Source: Caballeronia temeraria
Lineage (GTDB): Bacteria; Pseudomonadota; Gammaproteobacteria; Burkholderiales; Burkholderiaceae
Assembly: GCF_001544795.2 (NCBI RefSeq)
Contig: NZ_FCOI02000003.1
Span: 1 to 64,000 of the forward strand
Direction of reading: 5' to 3'
DNA: 64,000 nucleotides
The notes beneath the pieces were generated by a model that was given only the letters and a program-made list of their open reading frames with translations, did no database searches and had not been told where the DNA came from. Made by a program: the position numbers and the translations under genes. How positions within the stretch are numbered: the first letter of the stretch is position 1; each line of letters starts with the position of its first letter. Below are positions 45,010 to 53,918 of this stretch, in pieces.

Positions 45010-45819
45010 TCAGAGCGGTTCCGGCGGGTGCGGCGCGTCGTCATAAGCGCCCCACACCGATTGATCGAAGTTGATCATCGATCCGGTCATCAGCCCGGAC
45101 TCCGCACTCGCCAGATAGGCGACCGCGCGCGCCGCCTCATTCGTGTTGATTAGTCGTCCGAATGGCTGCGCGGATGCGGCGCGTTCGAGCCAATCGTCGT
45201 CCGCGCCGTGATGCGTGCGCTGAATGCGGTCTTCGCCTTCGCTCGCCATCCAGCCGAGATTCAGGCCGTTCACGCGGATGCGATTGCGTAGCAGCGCGTA
45301 CGCGGTGTTCTGCGTGAGCGTCGCGAGCGCGCCCTTCGACGCGCAATAGGCGGCGATGAACGGCTGCCCCGCCATCGCCGACATCGAGCAGATGTTGACG
45401 ATCGCGCCTTCGATCCGTTCACGCTTCATGATGCGGATCGTCTCCTGCATCAGAAAGAACGGCGCGCGCACGTTCGTTGCGAACATGCGGTCGAAGAGCT
45501 CGGGATCGGTGTCGAGAATCGTGCCGCGATCCGTTGTCGCGGCGGCGTTCACCAGCACGTCGACGCGTCCAAACTGTTCATCCGCGGCGGCAATGACCGC
45601 GCGGCATTCTTCCACGCGCGACAGATCGGCCGCGACGAAGCGCACGTGCGCACCGCTCGCTTCGGCCAGCTCGCGCGCCTTCTGTTCCCCCTTGTCCTTC
45701 GAGCGCGCGCAAATCACGATGCCGTGCGCACCGCGTTCCGCGAAGAGCGCCGCCACTGCCGCGCCGAGTCCTTGCGCGCCGCCGGTGATGACCGCCACCT
45801 TGCCTTCGAACTGACTCAT
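45010..45819 (-). CDS. Short-chain dehydrogenase/reductase
   Basis: A 269-residue classical SDR. The cofactor motif is TGGAQGLGAAVA, with NAAA in the centre, and the catalytic Ser in NICSMSAMAG and Tyr/Lys in YCASKGA. TGGAG lies before the ATG at 45819. It is last in an operon with a MocE-like ferredoxin and a MocD-like desaturase, so it probably oxidises a hydroxylated product of that pair. Confidence 0.87.
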   Translation of the reverse strand: MSQFEGKVAVITGGAQGLGAAVAALFAERGAHGIVICARSKDKGEQKARELAEASGAHVRFVAADLSRVEECRAVIAAADEQFGRVDVLVNAAATTDRGTILDTDPELFDRMFATNVRAPFFLMQETIRIMKRERIEGAIVNICSMSAMAGQPFIAAYCASKGALATLTQNTAYALLRNRIRVNGLNLGWMASEGEDRIQRTHHGADDDWLERAASAQPFGRLINTNEAARAVAYLASAESGLMTGSMINFDQSVWGAYDDAPHPPEPL

Positions 45820-45835
45820 CGTCTGTCTCCAGAGA

Positions 45836-46144
45836 TCAGATCTCGATGAAGATGCGCCCGCCCTCGACTTTCGCGGGATACGTCCGCAACTTTTCGCACA
45901 CGGGCGCGCACAGCGGCCGGCCATCGCGAATGTCGAAGCGTCCGTTGTGCTTCGGGCATTCGATGACATGATCCATCACGAACCCGTCACTCAGATGCAC
46001 GTGCTCGTGCGTGCACAGGCCATCGCTGGCGTAGACGGCATCGTTCACGCGGTAGATCGCGAAAGTGCGGCCATCGTGATCGAAGCGCATCACGTCTTCG
46101 TCTTCGATGTCGTCCATCGCGGCTGCATCGATCCATTGGGTCAT
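45836..46144 (-). CDS. Rieske [2Fe-2S] ferredoxin, MocE-like
   Basis: A 102-residue Rieske-type ferredoxin. Ligands are Cys44/His46 (CTHEHVHL) and Cys63/His66 (CPKHNGRFD). It resembles MocE-family ferredoxins from rhizopine catabolism, which pass electrons to a desaturase-like oxygenase. It lies between a desaturase gene (18 bp gap) and an SDR gene (16 bp gap). AAGGAG precedes the ATG. Confidence 0.86.
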   Translation of the reverse strand: MTQWIDAAAMDDIEDEDVMRFDHDGRTFAIYRVNDAVYASDGLCTHEHVHLSDGFVMDHVIECPKHNGRFDIRDGRPLCAPVCEKLRTYPAKVEGGRIFIEI

Positions 46145-46162
46145 GAGAAACAGTCTCCTTGT

Positions 46163-47242
46163 TCAGGCCTGCGTTGCGGCGGGCACCGGCCGCTCGACGT
46201 GATACGACGGATCGCGCGTTTGCCGCACGAGCGCCGGAATGATCTCCGCATAGGCCGCGATCGTGCTCGCATACGGCGGCGGCATGTCGTGCTTCACCGC
46301 TTCGTGAAGGCGCGGCAGCGCGTGATAAGGCACCATCGGAAACATGTGATGCTCGACGTGATAGTTCATGTTCAGATAGAGAAACCGGAATACGGGATTC
46401 ATCATCACGGTGCGGCAGTTCTTGCGATGATCGAGCACGTTCTCGGGCATGCCCGCATGCTGCGTGAGGCCGAAGAAGAGATACAGCCACGCACCGTAAA
46501 GACTCGGCAAGCCGATATAGAGCAGCGGCAGTATCGAATGGAACACAAAGCAGGCGGCGATCACGACGACATAGATCGCCAGCGTGATGCGCGCTTCCAG
46601 AATCACCTTCGGCCATTCTGATTCCGGCACATAGGTCTTTTCCTCTTCGCCGATATTCCCGAATGCCGACGACACGATCTTCGGCGCTTCACTTGCAGCG
46701 TGTTTCAGTGCGAACACGTTCAATGCGAGACTCAACCAGTCGGTCGGCAGCGGCACCGCGATCTCGCGATCTCGCCCGACGACCAGCGTATCCGTGTGAT
46801 GACGCGCGTGACTCCAGCGCCAGATCGTCGGACGGCGAAACACCTGAAACGAAGCGGCCTGATAGAGCGCCTTGTTCATCCATGAGGTCTTGAATGCGGT
46901 GCCATGACCGCTCTCATGCCAGCGCGAATCCGCCGGACTGCAATAGAGCGTGCCATAGAGAAGAAATGCGGGAACGGCCCAAAGCGAGTGGGCTTGCCAG
47001 GCGAACCACGCGAGCACGCCGCTCGCGATGATCGACGCGTACCAGAGCACGGTGTCGCGAATGGCGCGCGCATCGCCACGCTGCATCAGGCTCTTCATGA
47101 GCGGACGCGGCACCGCGCATTTGTACCACTCTGCATTGACGAGCCCGGCGGCTTTCGCGCGTTCACCCGCGCCGCCAATCAACTGGTAATCGCGATAACC
47201 GTCCCGCGCGTCTGCGCCCGGCGATTGCCTGGATTCCATCAT
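46163..47242 (-). CDS. Membrane fatty acid desaturase/hydroxylase family protein, MocD-like
   Basis: A 359-residue membrane di-iron enzyme with the three histidine boxes: HESGH (109-113), HARHH (145-149) and HVEHH near residue 300, plus an extra QHAG segment. Helices flank these. Together with the MocE-type ferredoxin next to it this matches the MocD/MocE pair of rhizopine catabolism, where the enzyme O-demethylates an inosamine ether, but lipid or other hydroxylation is also possible. GAGGTGAC precedes the ATG. A LacI regulator is divergent. Confidence 0.84.
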   Translation of the reverse strand: MMESRQSPGADARDGYRDYQLIGGAGERAKAAGLVNAEWYKCAVPRPLMKSLMQRGDARAIRDTVLWYASIIASGVLAWFAWQAHSLWAVPAFLLYGTLYCSPADSRWHESGHGTAFKTSWMNKALYQAASFQVFRRPTIWRWSHARHHTDTLVVGRDREIAVPLPTDWLSLALNVFALKHAASEAPKIVSSAFGNIGEEEKTYVPESEWPKVILEARITLAIYVVVIAACFVFHSILPLLYIGLPSLYGAWLYLFFGLTQHAGMPENVLDHRKNCRTVMMNPVFRFLYLNMNYHVEHHMFPMVPYHALPRLHEAVKHDMPPPYASTIAAYAEIIPALVRQTRDPSYHVERPVPAATQA

Positions 47243-47388
47243 GTCACCTCAACCGATGATTGGATTTACATCATTCGTTATTGTTGGATCGATGATAGAA
47301 GCGGACCCATAGCCTGCGCAATGTTCTCGCTCATTTGCTATCTTTAGGCATCATCGCGCGAATTGAAAACCCATCAATTACATCAAAG

Positions 47389-48441
47389 ATGAGCAAGCGT
47401 CCTACTCTTCAATCCGTGGCCGAAGCCGCGGGCGTCAGCCCAGCGACGGTCGATCGGGTATTCAACGGACGCATCAGCGTGCGCGAAGGCACCGCATTGC
47501 GCGTGATCGAAGCGGCCGAGCGCATCGGCTATCACGGCGCAGGACTCATGCGCGAGCGCATGCGCGCACAACGCGGCGAGCGTCATGAGCGCTACACCTT
47601 CGGATTCTGTCTGCAAAAACGTGCGGACCCGTTCTATCAGACCTTTGCGCGCATTCTGACCGATGCGGCCACGCGCCATGAACCCGAGCCTTGCAACGCC
47701 GTCATCGAATACATGGACGAGCTCGATCCGGCTTCCATCGCGCGCACGCTGCTTTCGCTCGGCGAACAAGTGGATGCGCTCGGCGTAGTCGCTGTGGATC
47801 ATCCGCACGTGACGGCTGCAATCGAAACGCTTCACGGACAAGGCAAGCCCACGGTCACGCTGCTCTCGGATCTGAGCGCGCCCTTGCGTGCCGGCTATAT
47901 CGGCGTCGATCCGCGCAAGAGCGGACGCACGGCAGCGTGGGCCGTGAGCCGTCTCACGCGTCGCGACGAAGGCACGGTCGGCGTCTTCGTCGGCACGCCG
48001 CGTTACCTCGGTCAGGAAAGTTGCGAGATCAGCTTTCGCTCGTATTTGCGCGAGCACGCGCCGGGTCTGCGTGTGCTCGATACGCAGATCAATCTCGAGG
48101 ACAAGCAACTCGCCTATGAAGCGACGCTTGCAATGCTCGCGCGTCACGCCGATCTCGCCGGCCTCTATATTCCCGGCGGCGGGGTGGGCGGCGTGATTCG
48201 CGCGTTGCGCGAGGAAGCCGCGGGGCGGCGCATCGTGACCGTGTGCAGCGACCTGATGCCGGATCGTTACGAGGCGCTCGTCGAAGGCGTCATCGATCTC
48301 GTCATCGATACACCGCTTCAGCGCATCGCAGAGACAGCGATTCACGCGATGCTGCGCGCATTGCAGGCGCTGCCGGGCGAAGCGGCACAAGCGAGTCAGT
48401 ATCCGTTGCCGGCGCAGCTCTATACGCCGGAAAACGTCTGA
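47389..48441 (+). CDS. LacI-family transcriptional regulator of the MocD/MocE-like operon
   Basis: A 350-residue LacI-type regulator. The HTH is TLQSVAEAAGVSPATVDRVFNGRISVREGTALRV near residues 5-38; ATVDRV in place of ATVSRV fits the subgroup linked to inositol-type and ribose-type sugars. The sugar-binding domain includes GYIGVDPRKSGRTAAWAVSRL and LYIPGGGVGG. The start at 47389 is chosen from the domain border; no good ribosome site is seen. It is divergent from the desaturase-ferredoxin-SDR operon and probably controls it in response to a cyclitol or sugar. Confidence 0.85.
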   Translation: MSKRPTLQSVAEAAGVSPATVDRVFNGRISVREGTALRVIEAAERIGYHGAGLMRERMRAQRGERHERYTFGFCLQKRADPFYQTFARILTDAATRHEPEPCNAVIEYMDELDPASIARTLLSLGEQVDALGVVAVDHPHVTAAIETLHGQGKPTVTLLSDLSAPLRAGYIGVDPRKSGRTAAWAVSRLTRRDEGTVGVFVGTPRYLGQESCEISFRSYLREHAPGLRVLDTQINLEDKQLAYEATLAMLARHADLAGLYIPGGGVGGVIRALREEAAGRRIVTVCSDLMPDRYEALVEGVIDLVIDTPLQRIAETAIHAMLRALQALPGEAAQASQYPLPAQLYTPENV

Positions 48442-48522
48442 GCACGATCCACGCACTCACGGTCGGCTAATTCTTCGCGCCTAGTCTCCTTCTCACGTTC
48501 CACACGTTCAAGGAGAACGATC

Positions 48523-48747
48523 ATGAAGAAGCTCGCAGCCGCCCTTCTCGCCGCTTCGGTGACGGTGCCGATGCTGTGTTACGCACAATCGCATACGCCG
48601 GACGTGCGCGCTGACGCTGATGCGGCAAGCCAACATGCGCAACAGTCGGGCGATTACGGAGGCAGCCTCGACGGCACCGCGCAAAGCGGCTGGACGACAC
48701 AGCCTTCGCCTCAGGCGCTCGGGCAATTCGTCTATAACCATCATTGA
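48523..48747 (+). CDS. Small secreted protein of unknown function
   Basis: A 74-residue protein with a clear signal peptide (MKKLAAALLAASVTVPMLCYA, cleavage near residue 21). The mature part is about 50 residues, rich in Gln, Ser, Ala and Asp, with no known motif. CAAGGAG lies 7 bases before the ATG, which supports translation. Burkholderiaceae often carry such short secreted proteins; function unknown. Confidence 0.68.
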   Translation: MKKLAAALLAASVTVPMLCYAQSHTPDVRADADAASQHAQQSGDYGGSLDGTAQSGWTTQPSPQALGQFVYNHH

Positions 48748-49507
48748 TAACTCGCTGACGGAGCGTGGCAAGCGTGCATGCCGCTGAATGATGAGCGACA
48801 TACGTACTTTTTTCCTCATGTCAATCGCACAAGGCGGACGACAGGAAAAATATGCGGCGTGCCGCTACAGTTGCTTGCACATGAAACCGTTTGTCACGCT
48901 TCAGCGCGTCCGATGTCGCTCGCGTGTGTCCAAGCGCACCGAGAGCCGGGTGTCCCGCCCGGACGATAACGTTTGCGAGTCAGTGTTGCTTCGCAAACGG
49001 ACGAAATCCGGCTCTGTGCAGTCGTTTTTCTACTAGTATGTCCCGAAGGACTTCATTGGCTGCATGCTGCACGCAGGCGAGTGTCATCGCTTCGTTGTTT
49101 TGAAGGACTAGCATGCAGACACTTGGGGAACCCATCCAGCATAAATCGCTCTATTTACGTTTGTTCCATCGACATGCACGTCAGGCCGGGGCGTCCGGGG
49201 CCCGCCATATGACAGACATGCTCCAACAATAAAAGCGTCGCAAGCGCTTTCGTATGCGTAGCCCGAAACGGCCACGCTTGAAGGCCCTTGTTGCGCCGGC
49301 ATTCCGAACGGTTCCTTCCCGTCTAGTACGGTGATCGAGCCAGCCGCATCCATCAGACCAGATGTATGTCCTCCGTGCTGCGATTCACGCGGATAGGCGC
49401 CGTTGCGTGCAGCATCGCTGCGTGGCGGCACAGGGACATCGACGACGGCTCTTTGCATCAGGCATGCGAAGAGACAGAGCCCAATCAATCGACGGAGAGC
49501 GTCATCC
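48748..49507. other. Long gap, no convincing rightward gene; lower GC
   Basis: About 760 bp between the small secreted protein and the glycosyltransferase. GC looks lower than in neighbouring genes and codon-position bias is weak. One leftward frame at 49108-49509 is a possible gene, listed separately. I see no mobile element or structured RNA. Confidence 0.45.
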
Positions 49508-49509
49508 AT
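49108..49509 (-). CDS. Possible small hypothetical protein
   Basis: A leftward frame of 133 residues from an ATG at 49509. The first 28 residues (MDDALRRLIGLCLFACLMQR...) could be a weak signal or anchor; the rest is Gly/Ala/Ser-rich with four cysteines. There is no good ribosome site, and it starts two bases inside the rightward glycosyltransferase gene. It may be noise; it is the only candidate in this gap. Confidence 0.25.
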   Translation of the reverse strand: MDDALRRLIGLCLFACLMQRAVVDVPVPPRSDAARNGAYPRESQHGGHTSGLMDAAGSITVLDGKEPFGMPAQQGPSSVAVSGYAYESACDAFIVGACLSYGGPRTPRPDVHVDGTNVNRAIYAGWVPQVSAC

Positions 49510-50590
49510 GCCGTTTGAGAGTGACTCCTTGCGAGACACCAATCCGCTGCTCAGTATCGTCGTGGCGGCTTACAACATCGAGGGTTACATCGAGGAAGCG
49601 CTCGAGTCCCTCCTGTCCCAACCTCATATCGATGCGATGAAGATCATCGTGGTCGATGACGGTTCTCGCGACGAGACCTATGCGGCGGCACGCTCGGTGG
49701 TCGAACGCGATCGCGGCGTGCACATCGAGTTAATACACCAGGAAAATCGCGGTCTGAGCGCCGCGCGCAATACCGGGCTCGCAGCCGTGCGCACGCCTTA
49801 TGTCGGATTCCTCGACGGCGACGACATCTATCTGAAGGGCTTCACCGAAGCCATGATCCCCGTGCTGGCCGAGCGCAAATGGGATGTGGTCGAGTACAAC
49901 GTCACGATCATCGATGACAACGGACGCGAGCTCGACGAAATCGCACTCGTCGACGATGCAACGAGCGGCGGTCATCCCATGGATCGCGCGGCCCTGCAGC
50001 AATTCGCCGACCGGTTCCACACTTTCGCGTGGGCGCGCGTCTATCGCACCGATCTCTTCGACGAAGCGCCCTTTCCTGTCGGACGAAATTACGAGGACAT
50101 GGCGCTCGTGCCTTCGACCTATCTTCGTGCGAAGAGCATCTACCGTATTCCGGCGCCGCTGATCGGATATCGCCGGCGCTTCGGCAGCATCACGCAAACC
50201 GCCAAGCTGCGCGACATGCACAATCTTCGCGTCACGGGGCAGGAAGCGCTCGCGCATTGCGACGGCAGCGACATGGACGACTTCTGGCTCACCGTGTTCG
50301 ACAAGCTCTTTCATCGGGCCTGTCACGTTTGCGCGCGCGTCGATCGGGCGTCGTTCAAGCAGGCATCGGAGACGCTCACGGCCATGGCCGTCGATCATCG
50401 GACGCTGCGTGAGAAGCTCGCTGAGCGCAGCGGCCGCAAGGTCGTCGAACTCGCGCCTTTCGATCTGAACGTGCGCGCGGATCGCTCGATCCACTTCCTG
50501 AAGGGTCTCGTCAAGAAAGTGCTGCGGCGAAGTCTCGATCATCATCAGCGGGCACGGCGGCCGAGCACGTCGAATCAATTGAGCGGATGA
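49508..50590 (+). CDS. Family 2 glycosyltransferase
   Basis: A 360-residue GT-A fold transferase. LLSIVVAAYNIEGYIEEALESLLSQ opens the domain, followed by IIVVDDGSRDET and the metal-binding DXD as FLDGDD near residue 108. This is the WcaA/EpsJ-like group that adds sugars to polysaccharide or lipid carriers. GGAG lies 10 bases before the ATG. No other surface polysaccharide gene is adjacent, so its acceptor is unknown. Confidence 0.87.
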   Translation: MPFESDSLRDTNPLLSIVVAAYNIEGYIEEALESLLSQPHIDAMKIIVVDDGSRDETYAAARSVVERDRGVHIELIHQENRGLSAARNTGLAAVRTPYVGFLDGDDIYLKGFTEAMIPVLAERKWDVVEYNVTIIDDNGRELDEIALVDDATSGGHPMDRAALQQFADRFHTFAWARVYRTDLFDEAPFPVGRNYEDMALVPSTYLRAKSIYRIPAPLIGYRRRFGSITQTAKLRDMHNLRVTGQEALAHCDGSDMDDFWLTVFDKLFHRACHVCARVDRASFKQASETLTAMAVDHRTLREKLAERSGRKVVELAPFDLNVRADRSIHFLKGLVKKVLRRSLDHHQRARRPSTSNQLSG

Positions 50591-50603
50591 ACGGGCGCCG
50601 TTC

Positions 50604-51239
50604 TCAGACTTCTTCGATAGCCCGCAAGCTCATTCGCTTATAGGCATCGACGAGCAATGCGCCCTCGCCGCGCTTTTGCGCGACGGCGAGGCGCATGGTC
50701 TCTTCGCCTAGCTGCCAGATCAGAAACGCGAGCGCGTTCACGCGCTTGATGTCCGCGCGCGGCATCACGCGCCGGATCGCCGTCGCGAGCAACGCGCCGC
50801 ATGCACGGCTCTCCGCAATCTCGATGCTCATCAACTCCTTGTCCGATCGCAGCGCCGACGAGATGTCGCGCATCACGGGCTTGTCCAGCACGATTTCATA
50901 ATACTGATCGACGAGCGAGGCGAACGCGCCCAGCAATTGCGCCCTGGTCGATACGGCCTCGAACGCTTCGCGAACGCATCGGCGGCTCTCTGCCGCGTGG
51001 AGCTCGGCGAGCGTGCGCACGATTGCGCGCTTGTCGGGAAAGTACTGATACAGCGAGCCAATCGATATCTCCGCGAGCTCGGCGATTTCGCTCATCTTCA
51101 CGTGCTCGCTCCCCTTCTCCGCAATCAGTTGCTGCGCGATCTCCAGTATGCGATCGAGTCGCTCGCGGCTGCGCTGCTGCGCGGGCTGTCTGCGCGCGAC
51201 ACGCTCCTGCGTTTTGATTCGCGACGATTTCTCCTGCAT
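50604..51239 (-). CDS. TetR-family transcriptional regulator
   Basis: A 211-residue TetR repressor. The HTH is VKMSEIAELAEISIGSLYQYFPDKRAIVRTLAE (about residues 48-80); a ligand domain follows. AAGGA precedes the ATG. It is divergent from an NmrA-like gene, with a perfect inverted repeat between them, so it is probably a repressor of that gene and of itself. Confidence 0.88.
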   Translation of the reverse strand: MQEKSSRIKTQERVARRQPAQQRSRERLDRILEIAQQLIAEKGSEHVKMSEIAELAEISIGSLYQYFPDKRAIVRTLAELHAAESRRCVREAFEAVSTRAQLLGAFASLVDQYYEIVLDKPVMRDISSALRSDKELMSIEIAESRACGALLATAIRRVMPRADIKRVNALAFLIWQLGEETMRLAVAQKRGEGALLVDAYKRMSLRAIEEV

Positions 51240-51314
51240 GGCGATGTCCTTTGCGTGCTTGAATGAACGCTCAAAAATGCTTGACAGTCAAATGTGAGTA
51301 TCTATCATGTTTAA

Positions 51315-51335
51315 AACGTGAGCAACTCTCACGTT
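51315..51335. promoter_or_regulatory. TetR operator, perfect inverted repeat
   Basis: AACGTGAG (51315-51322) and CTCACGTT (51328-51335) are exact inverted copies around CAACT. The site lies 20 bp before the NmrA-like start and about 75 bp before the TetR start. A half-site-like GTGAGTATC stands near 51294. Arm length and spacing suit a TetR dimer pair. Confidence 0.78.
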
Positions 51336-51354
51336 CTAAGCTCAGGAGATGGTC

Positions 51355-52194
51355 ATGGCTCTTACGGACTTCGATGCGGCGCCCATTCTCGTTCTCGGCG
51401 CGAATGGCAAAACGGGACGACGCGTGGCAGAGCGGCTGCGCAAACAAGGCCTCGACGTGCGCGCATGCGCGCGTTCCACGCAGCCCCGCTTCGACTGGAA
51501 CGATCGCGTGACATGGCGCGCGGCGCTCGAAGGCGTGAAACGCGTGTACGTCACCTATCAGCCAGACCTCGCGAAACCAGGCGCGCTCGATACGGTCAGC
51601 GCATTCTTCGACATGGCGCTGACAAGCGGCGTCCAACATATCGTGCTGCTATCGGGACGCGGCGAAGAAGAAGCGCAAGCCGCGGAACAGGCACTGCAAC
51701 GCTCGGGTGCAAGCTGGACGATCCTGCGTTGCAGCTGGTTCATGCAGAATTTCAGCGAGAGCTTTCTGATCGACCCGGTCCGCGAGGGCGTGCTCGCACT
51801 GCCCGTCGGCGACATAAGAGAGCCTTTCGTCGATGCAGAAGATATCGCCGATGCAGCCGTCGCCGCGCTCACGCAACCGGGCCATGAAAACCGGCTTTAC
51901 GAACTCACCGGGCCTCGCGCGATCACTTTCGCCGAAGCGCTTGAATGCATCGCGAAGGCATCGAAACGTGATCTGCAACTCGTTCCCGTACCGCCCGATG
52001 CATTTCGCGCCGGCCTGCTCGAAGCGGGCGTGTCCAAACCCGAGACCGACTTGATGCTCTATCTCTTCACCACCGTGCTCGATGGCCGCAACGCGCAACC
52101 CGCAGACGGCGTGCGCACCGCCTTGCATCGCGAAGCTCGCACGTTCGAGGACTATGCCAAACGAGCCGCATCGAGCGGCGTATGGGACGCGTGA
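51355..52194 (+). CDS. NmrA-like NAD(P)-binding protein (atypical SDR)
   Basis: A 279-residue atypical SDR. The cofactor motif ILVLGANGKTGRRVAERL is near residues 10-27, followed by AAALEGVKRVYVTYQP, IVLLSGRGEEEAQ, and WTILRCSWFMQNF, all typical of NmrA/QOR2-type proteins that bind NAD(P) and act as redox sensors or quinone reductases. The ATG at 51355 has CAGGAG 7 bases upstream; the ATG at 51349 is too close to it. Under a divergent TetR repressor it is probably induced by a toxic compound such as a quinone. Confidence 0.86.
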   Translation: MALTDFDAAPILVLGANGKTGRRVAERLRKQGLDVRACARSTQPRFDWNDRVTWRAALEGVKRVYVTYQPDLAKPGALDTVSAFFDMALTSGVQHIVLLSGRGEEEAQAAEQALQRSGASWTILRCSWFMQNFSESFLIDPVREGVLALPVGDIREPFVDAEDIADAAVAALTQPGHENRLYELTGPRAITFAEALECIAKASKRDLQLVPVPPDAFRAGLLEAGVSKPETDLMLYLFTTVLDGRNAQPADGVRTALHREARTFEDYAKRAASSGVWDA

Positions 52195-52233
52195 TGCGCG
52201 AAAGCCGTCATTGTTTCGCGGTAGACTTCAGGA

Positions 52234-52491
52234 ATGGAAAAATGTCCCTACTGTGAGCGAATCCGTGACGAATGGGATTGTCACGGTCAGGAATGCCGCA
52301 CCGCCATCGCCCGCGCGTTGCGCAGGCAGCGCATGGGTTTGCCGATGGTGCCCAAGGTCATTCGCAACGAGATTCCGCCGGGCGCATCGACAGGCGAAGT
52401 GATCGCCCAGTTGTCGCGTCAACGCCTGCGAGCGCGCCGTGCGAACGAGGAACGCCGCGCGCGCAAGGAAGCCGACGACCTCGATCTTTAA
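52234..52491 (+). CDS. Small zinc-ribbon-like hypothetical protein
   Basis: An 85-residue basic protein. The N-terminus has CPYC and a further Cys pair (DCHGQEC), suggesting a small zinc ribbon; the C-terminal half is Arg/Glu-rich and probably helical (LRARRANEERRARKEADD). CAGGA stands almost against the ATG, so translation may be weak. Not recognised as a named family. Confidence 0.5.
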   Translation: MEKCPYCERIRDEWDCHGQECRTAIARALRRQRMGLPMVPKVIRNEIPPGASTGEVIAQLSRQRLRARRANEERRARKEADDLDL

Positions 52492-52505
52492 CGGCAGGCA
52501 GCACA

Positions 52506-53918
52506 TCAAACGCGCGCGGGTGGATCGATGTTCGATCCGCCGTCTTGCGCGAGCGTTCCTTCCTCGCGCCATGCGCGCCGCGATTCGCGCATCTTCGTAA
52601 GCGCCATGCGTGCGACCTTGAGCCAGCCATAAGGACGCGGATCGGCAACCATGCTCAACGCGCGCGCATAGTCGAGCGTGAGACCGGGCGTCCACGCCAT
52701 CGTCACCGCGCGTTTGCGCACCTGCGCCGCGACCCATAGCTCCGGCGTCACGATCATCCTGAAGAGCGCGCCCCAGCCCGCGCGCGACCCGTACAAGCGG
52801 CCGGCCGCGCCTTCGAGCGCAGCTTCCAGCGCACGCGACACGCTGCTCGAACAATTGCGATGCGTGAGGTTATACGTGGTGTCCTCGCGATAGTTGCGCC
52901 AGAATCGATCGAGCCGCGCCGGATCGTAATTGCGGATGCGCACGCGCACCGTCGATGGACACCATGCCTTCGATTCGATCGCGTAGCTCGGCTGGAAAAG
53001 GCCAGGCACGTCGTTCTCGCGCGTGGCGCGCAAGAGGCGCGCGAAGTCGTCGGGCGAGCGGTCGATTTCAACGGCCGGATAAAGACTCACATAGACGCCT
53101 TCCGGCGATTCGAGCGCCGCATGTCCCGTCGAGATCACGCCATTGCGATCCACCGCCGCGATATATCGATCGATGATCGGATGCCATTGCGTCTCTGCCT
53201 TCGACGATCCCACCGGCGTCCATACGTGCACGGTCAGCGCCGGTTCGTTGTCGCCGGGCGGACCGTCCCATTCGCTCGCTTGCAGCGCCGGGCGGGTGCT
53301 ATCGTGCGTGTGGCCTGTTTCGCTTGCCGCTTCCGCACTCGCATCGCCCCAGACGGCGGGATTGCTCGTCAGCTTGCGCACCCGCGTTCCGATCATGATG
53401 AGATTCCATCCCGCGAAGATGAAGAACGCGCCGATGCAATACGGCACCGTCCCCTTGTAATGCGTCGGATACGGTTGAATCATGAAGACGCCGAGAACGA
53501 TCTCGAAGATCGCGAAGCCGAGCGCGACCCGATAACGACGGTAACGCACGACGAGCGCCGAAGTGGCTTGCAGCAGACCATCGAACAGAAAGGCGAGTCC
53601 GATCAAGATCGACAGAATGAAGTGCCCGTGATGATCGCCTTCGAAGATCAGCGCAGCCGTGAGCACGAACGCGATGCCCTTCGCATAGCGCAGCCTGCGC
53701 TGCCCGCCGACACCCGCCCACGCCACCGATAGCGTGAGCGCCCCCTCGAGGAGCAGCAACCAGCCGACGAACGCGATCGGGAAGCCAAGCGCGCCGTCGA
53801 GCGCATCGATGAACACGCCGATGCCGACGACGAGCAGCAGCCAGCCCGTCGCCGTCAGGCTGCGCCAGCGATCGCGAAGATAGTCCACGCCCAGCAGGAT
53901 CATCATCAGCTTGACCAT
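52506..53918 (-). CDS. HdeD-like membrane protein fused to a C-terminal NC-type domain
   Basis: A 470-residue fusion. Residues 1-185 hold six or so helices of the HdeD/DUF308 acid-resistance family (WLLLVVGIGVFIDALDG, GWLLLLEGALTL, ILIGLAFLFDGLLQA). Residues about 225-430 form a soluble domain with VHVWTPVGSS, GHAALESPEGVYVSLYP and YNLTHRNCSSSVSRALEAAL. The His near the domain start and the later NC resemble Cys-His peptidase-like (NlpC/P60 or DUF4105-type) domains. E. coli HdeD is only 190 residues, so the C-terminal part is an addition. Role is probably envelope stress; the enzyme activity is inference. Confidence 0.75.
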   Translation of the reverse strand: MVKLMMILLGVDYLRDRWRSLTATGWLLLVVGIGVFIDALDGALGFPIAFVGWLLLLEGALTLSVAWAGVGGQRRLRYAKGIAFVLTAALIFEGDHHGHFILSILIGLAFLFDGLLQATSALVVRYRRYRVALGFAIFEIVLGVFMIQPYPTHYKGTVPYCIGAFFIFAGWNLIMIGTRVRKLTSNPAVWGDASAEAASETGHTHDSTRPALQASEWDGPPGDNEPALTVHVWTPVGSSKAETQWHPIIDRYIAAVDRNGVISTGHAALESPEGVYVSLYPAVEIDRSPDDFARLLRATRENDVPGLFQPSYAIESKAWCPSTVRVRIRNYDPARLDRFWRNYREDTTYNLTHRNCSSSVSRALEAALEGAAGRLYGSRAGWGALFRMIVTPELWVAAQVRKRAVTMAWTPGLTLDYARALSMVADPRPYGWLKVARMALTKMRESRRAWREEGTLAQDGGSNIDPPARV

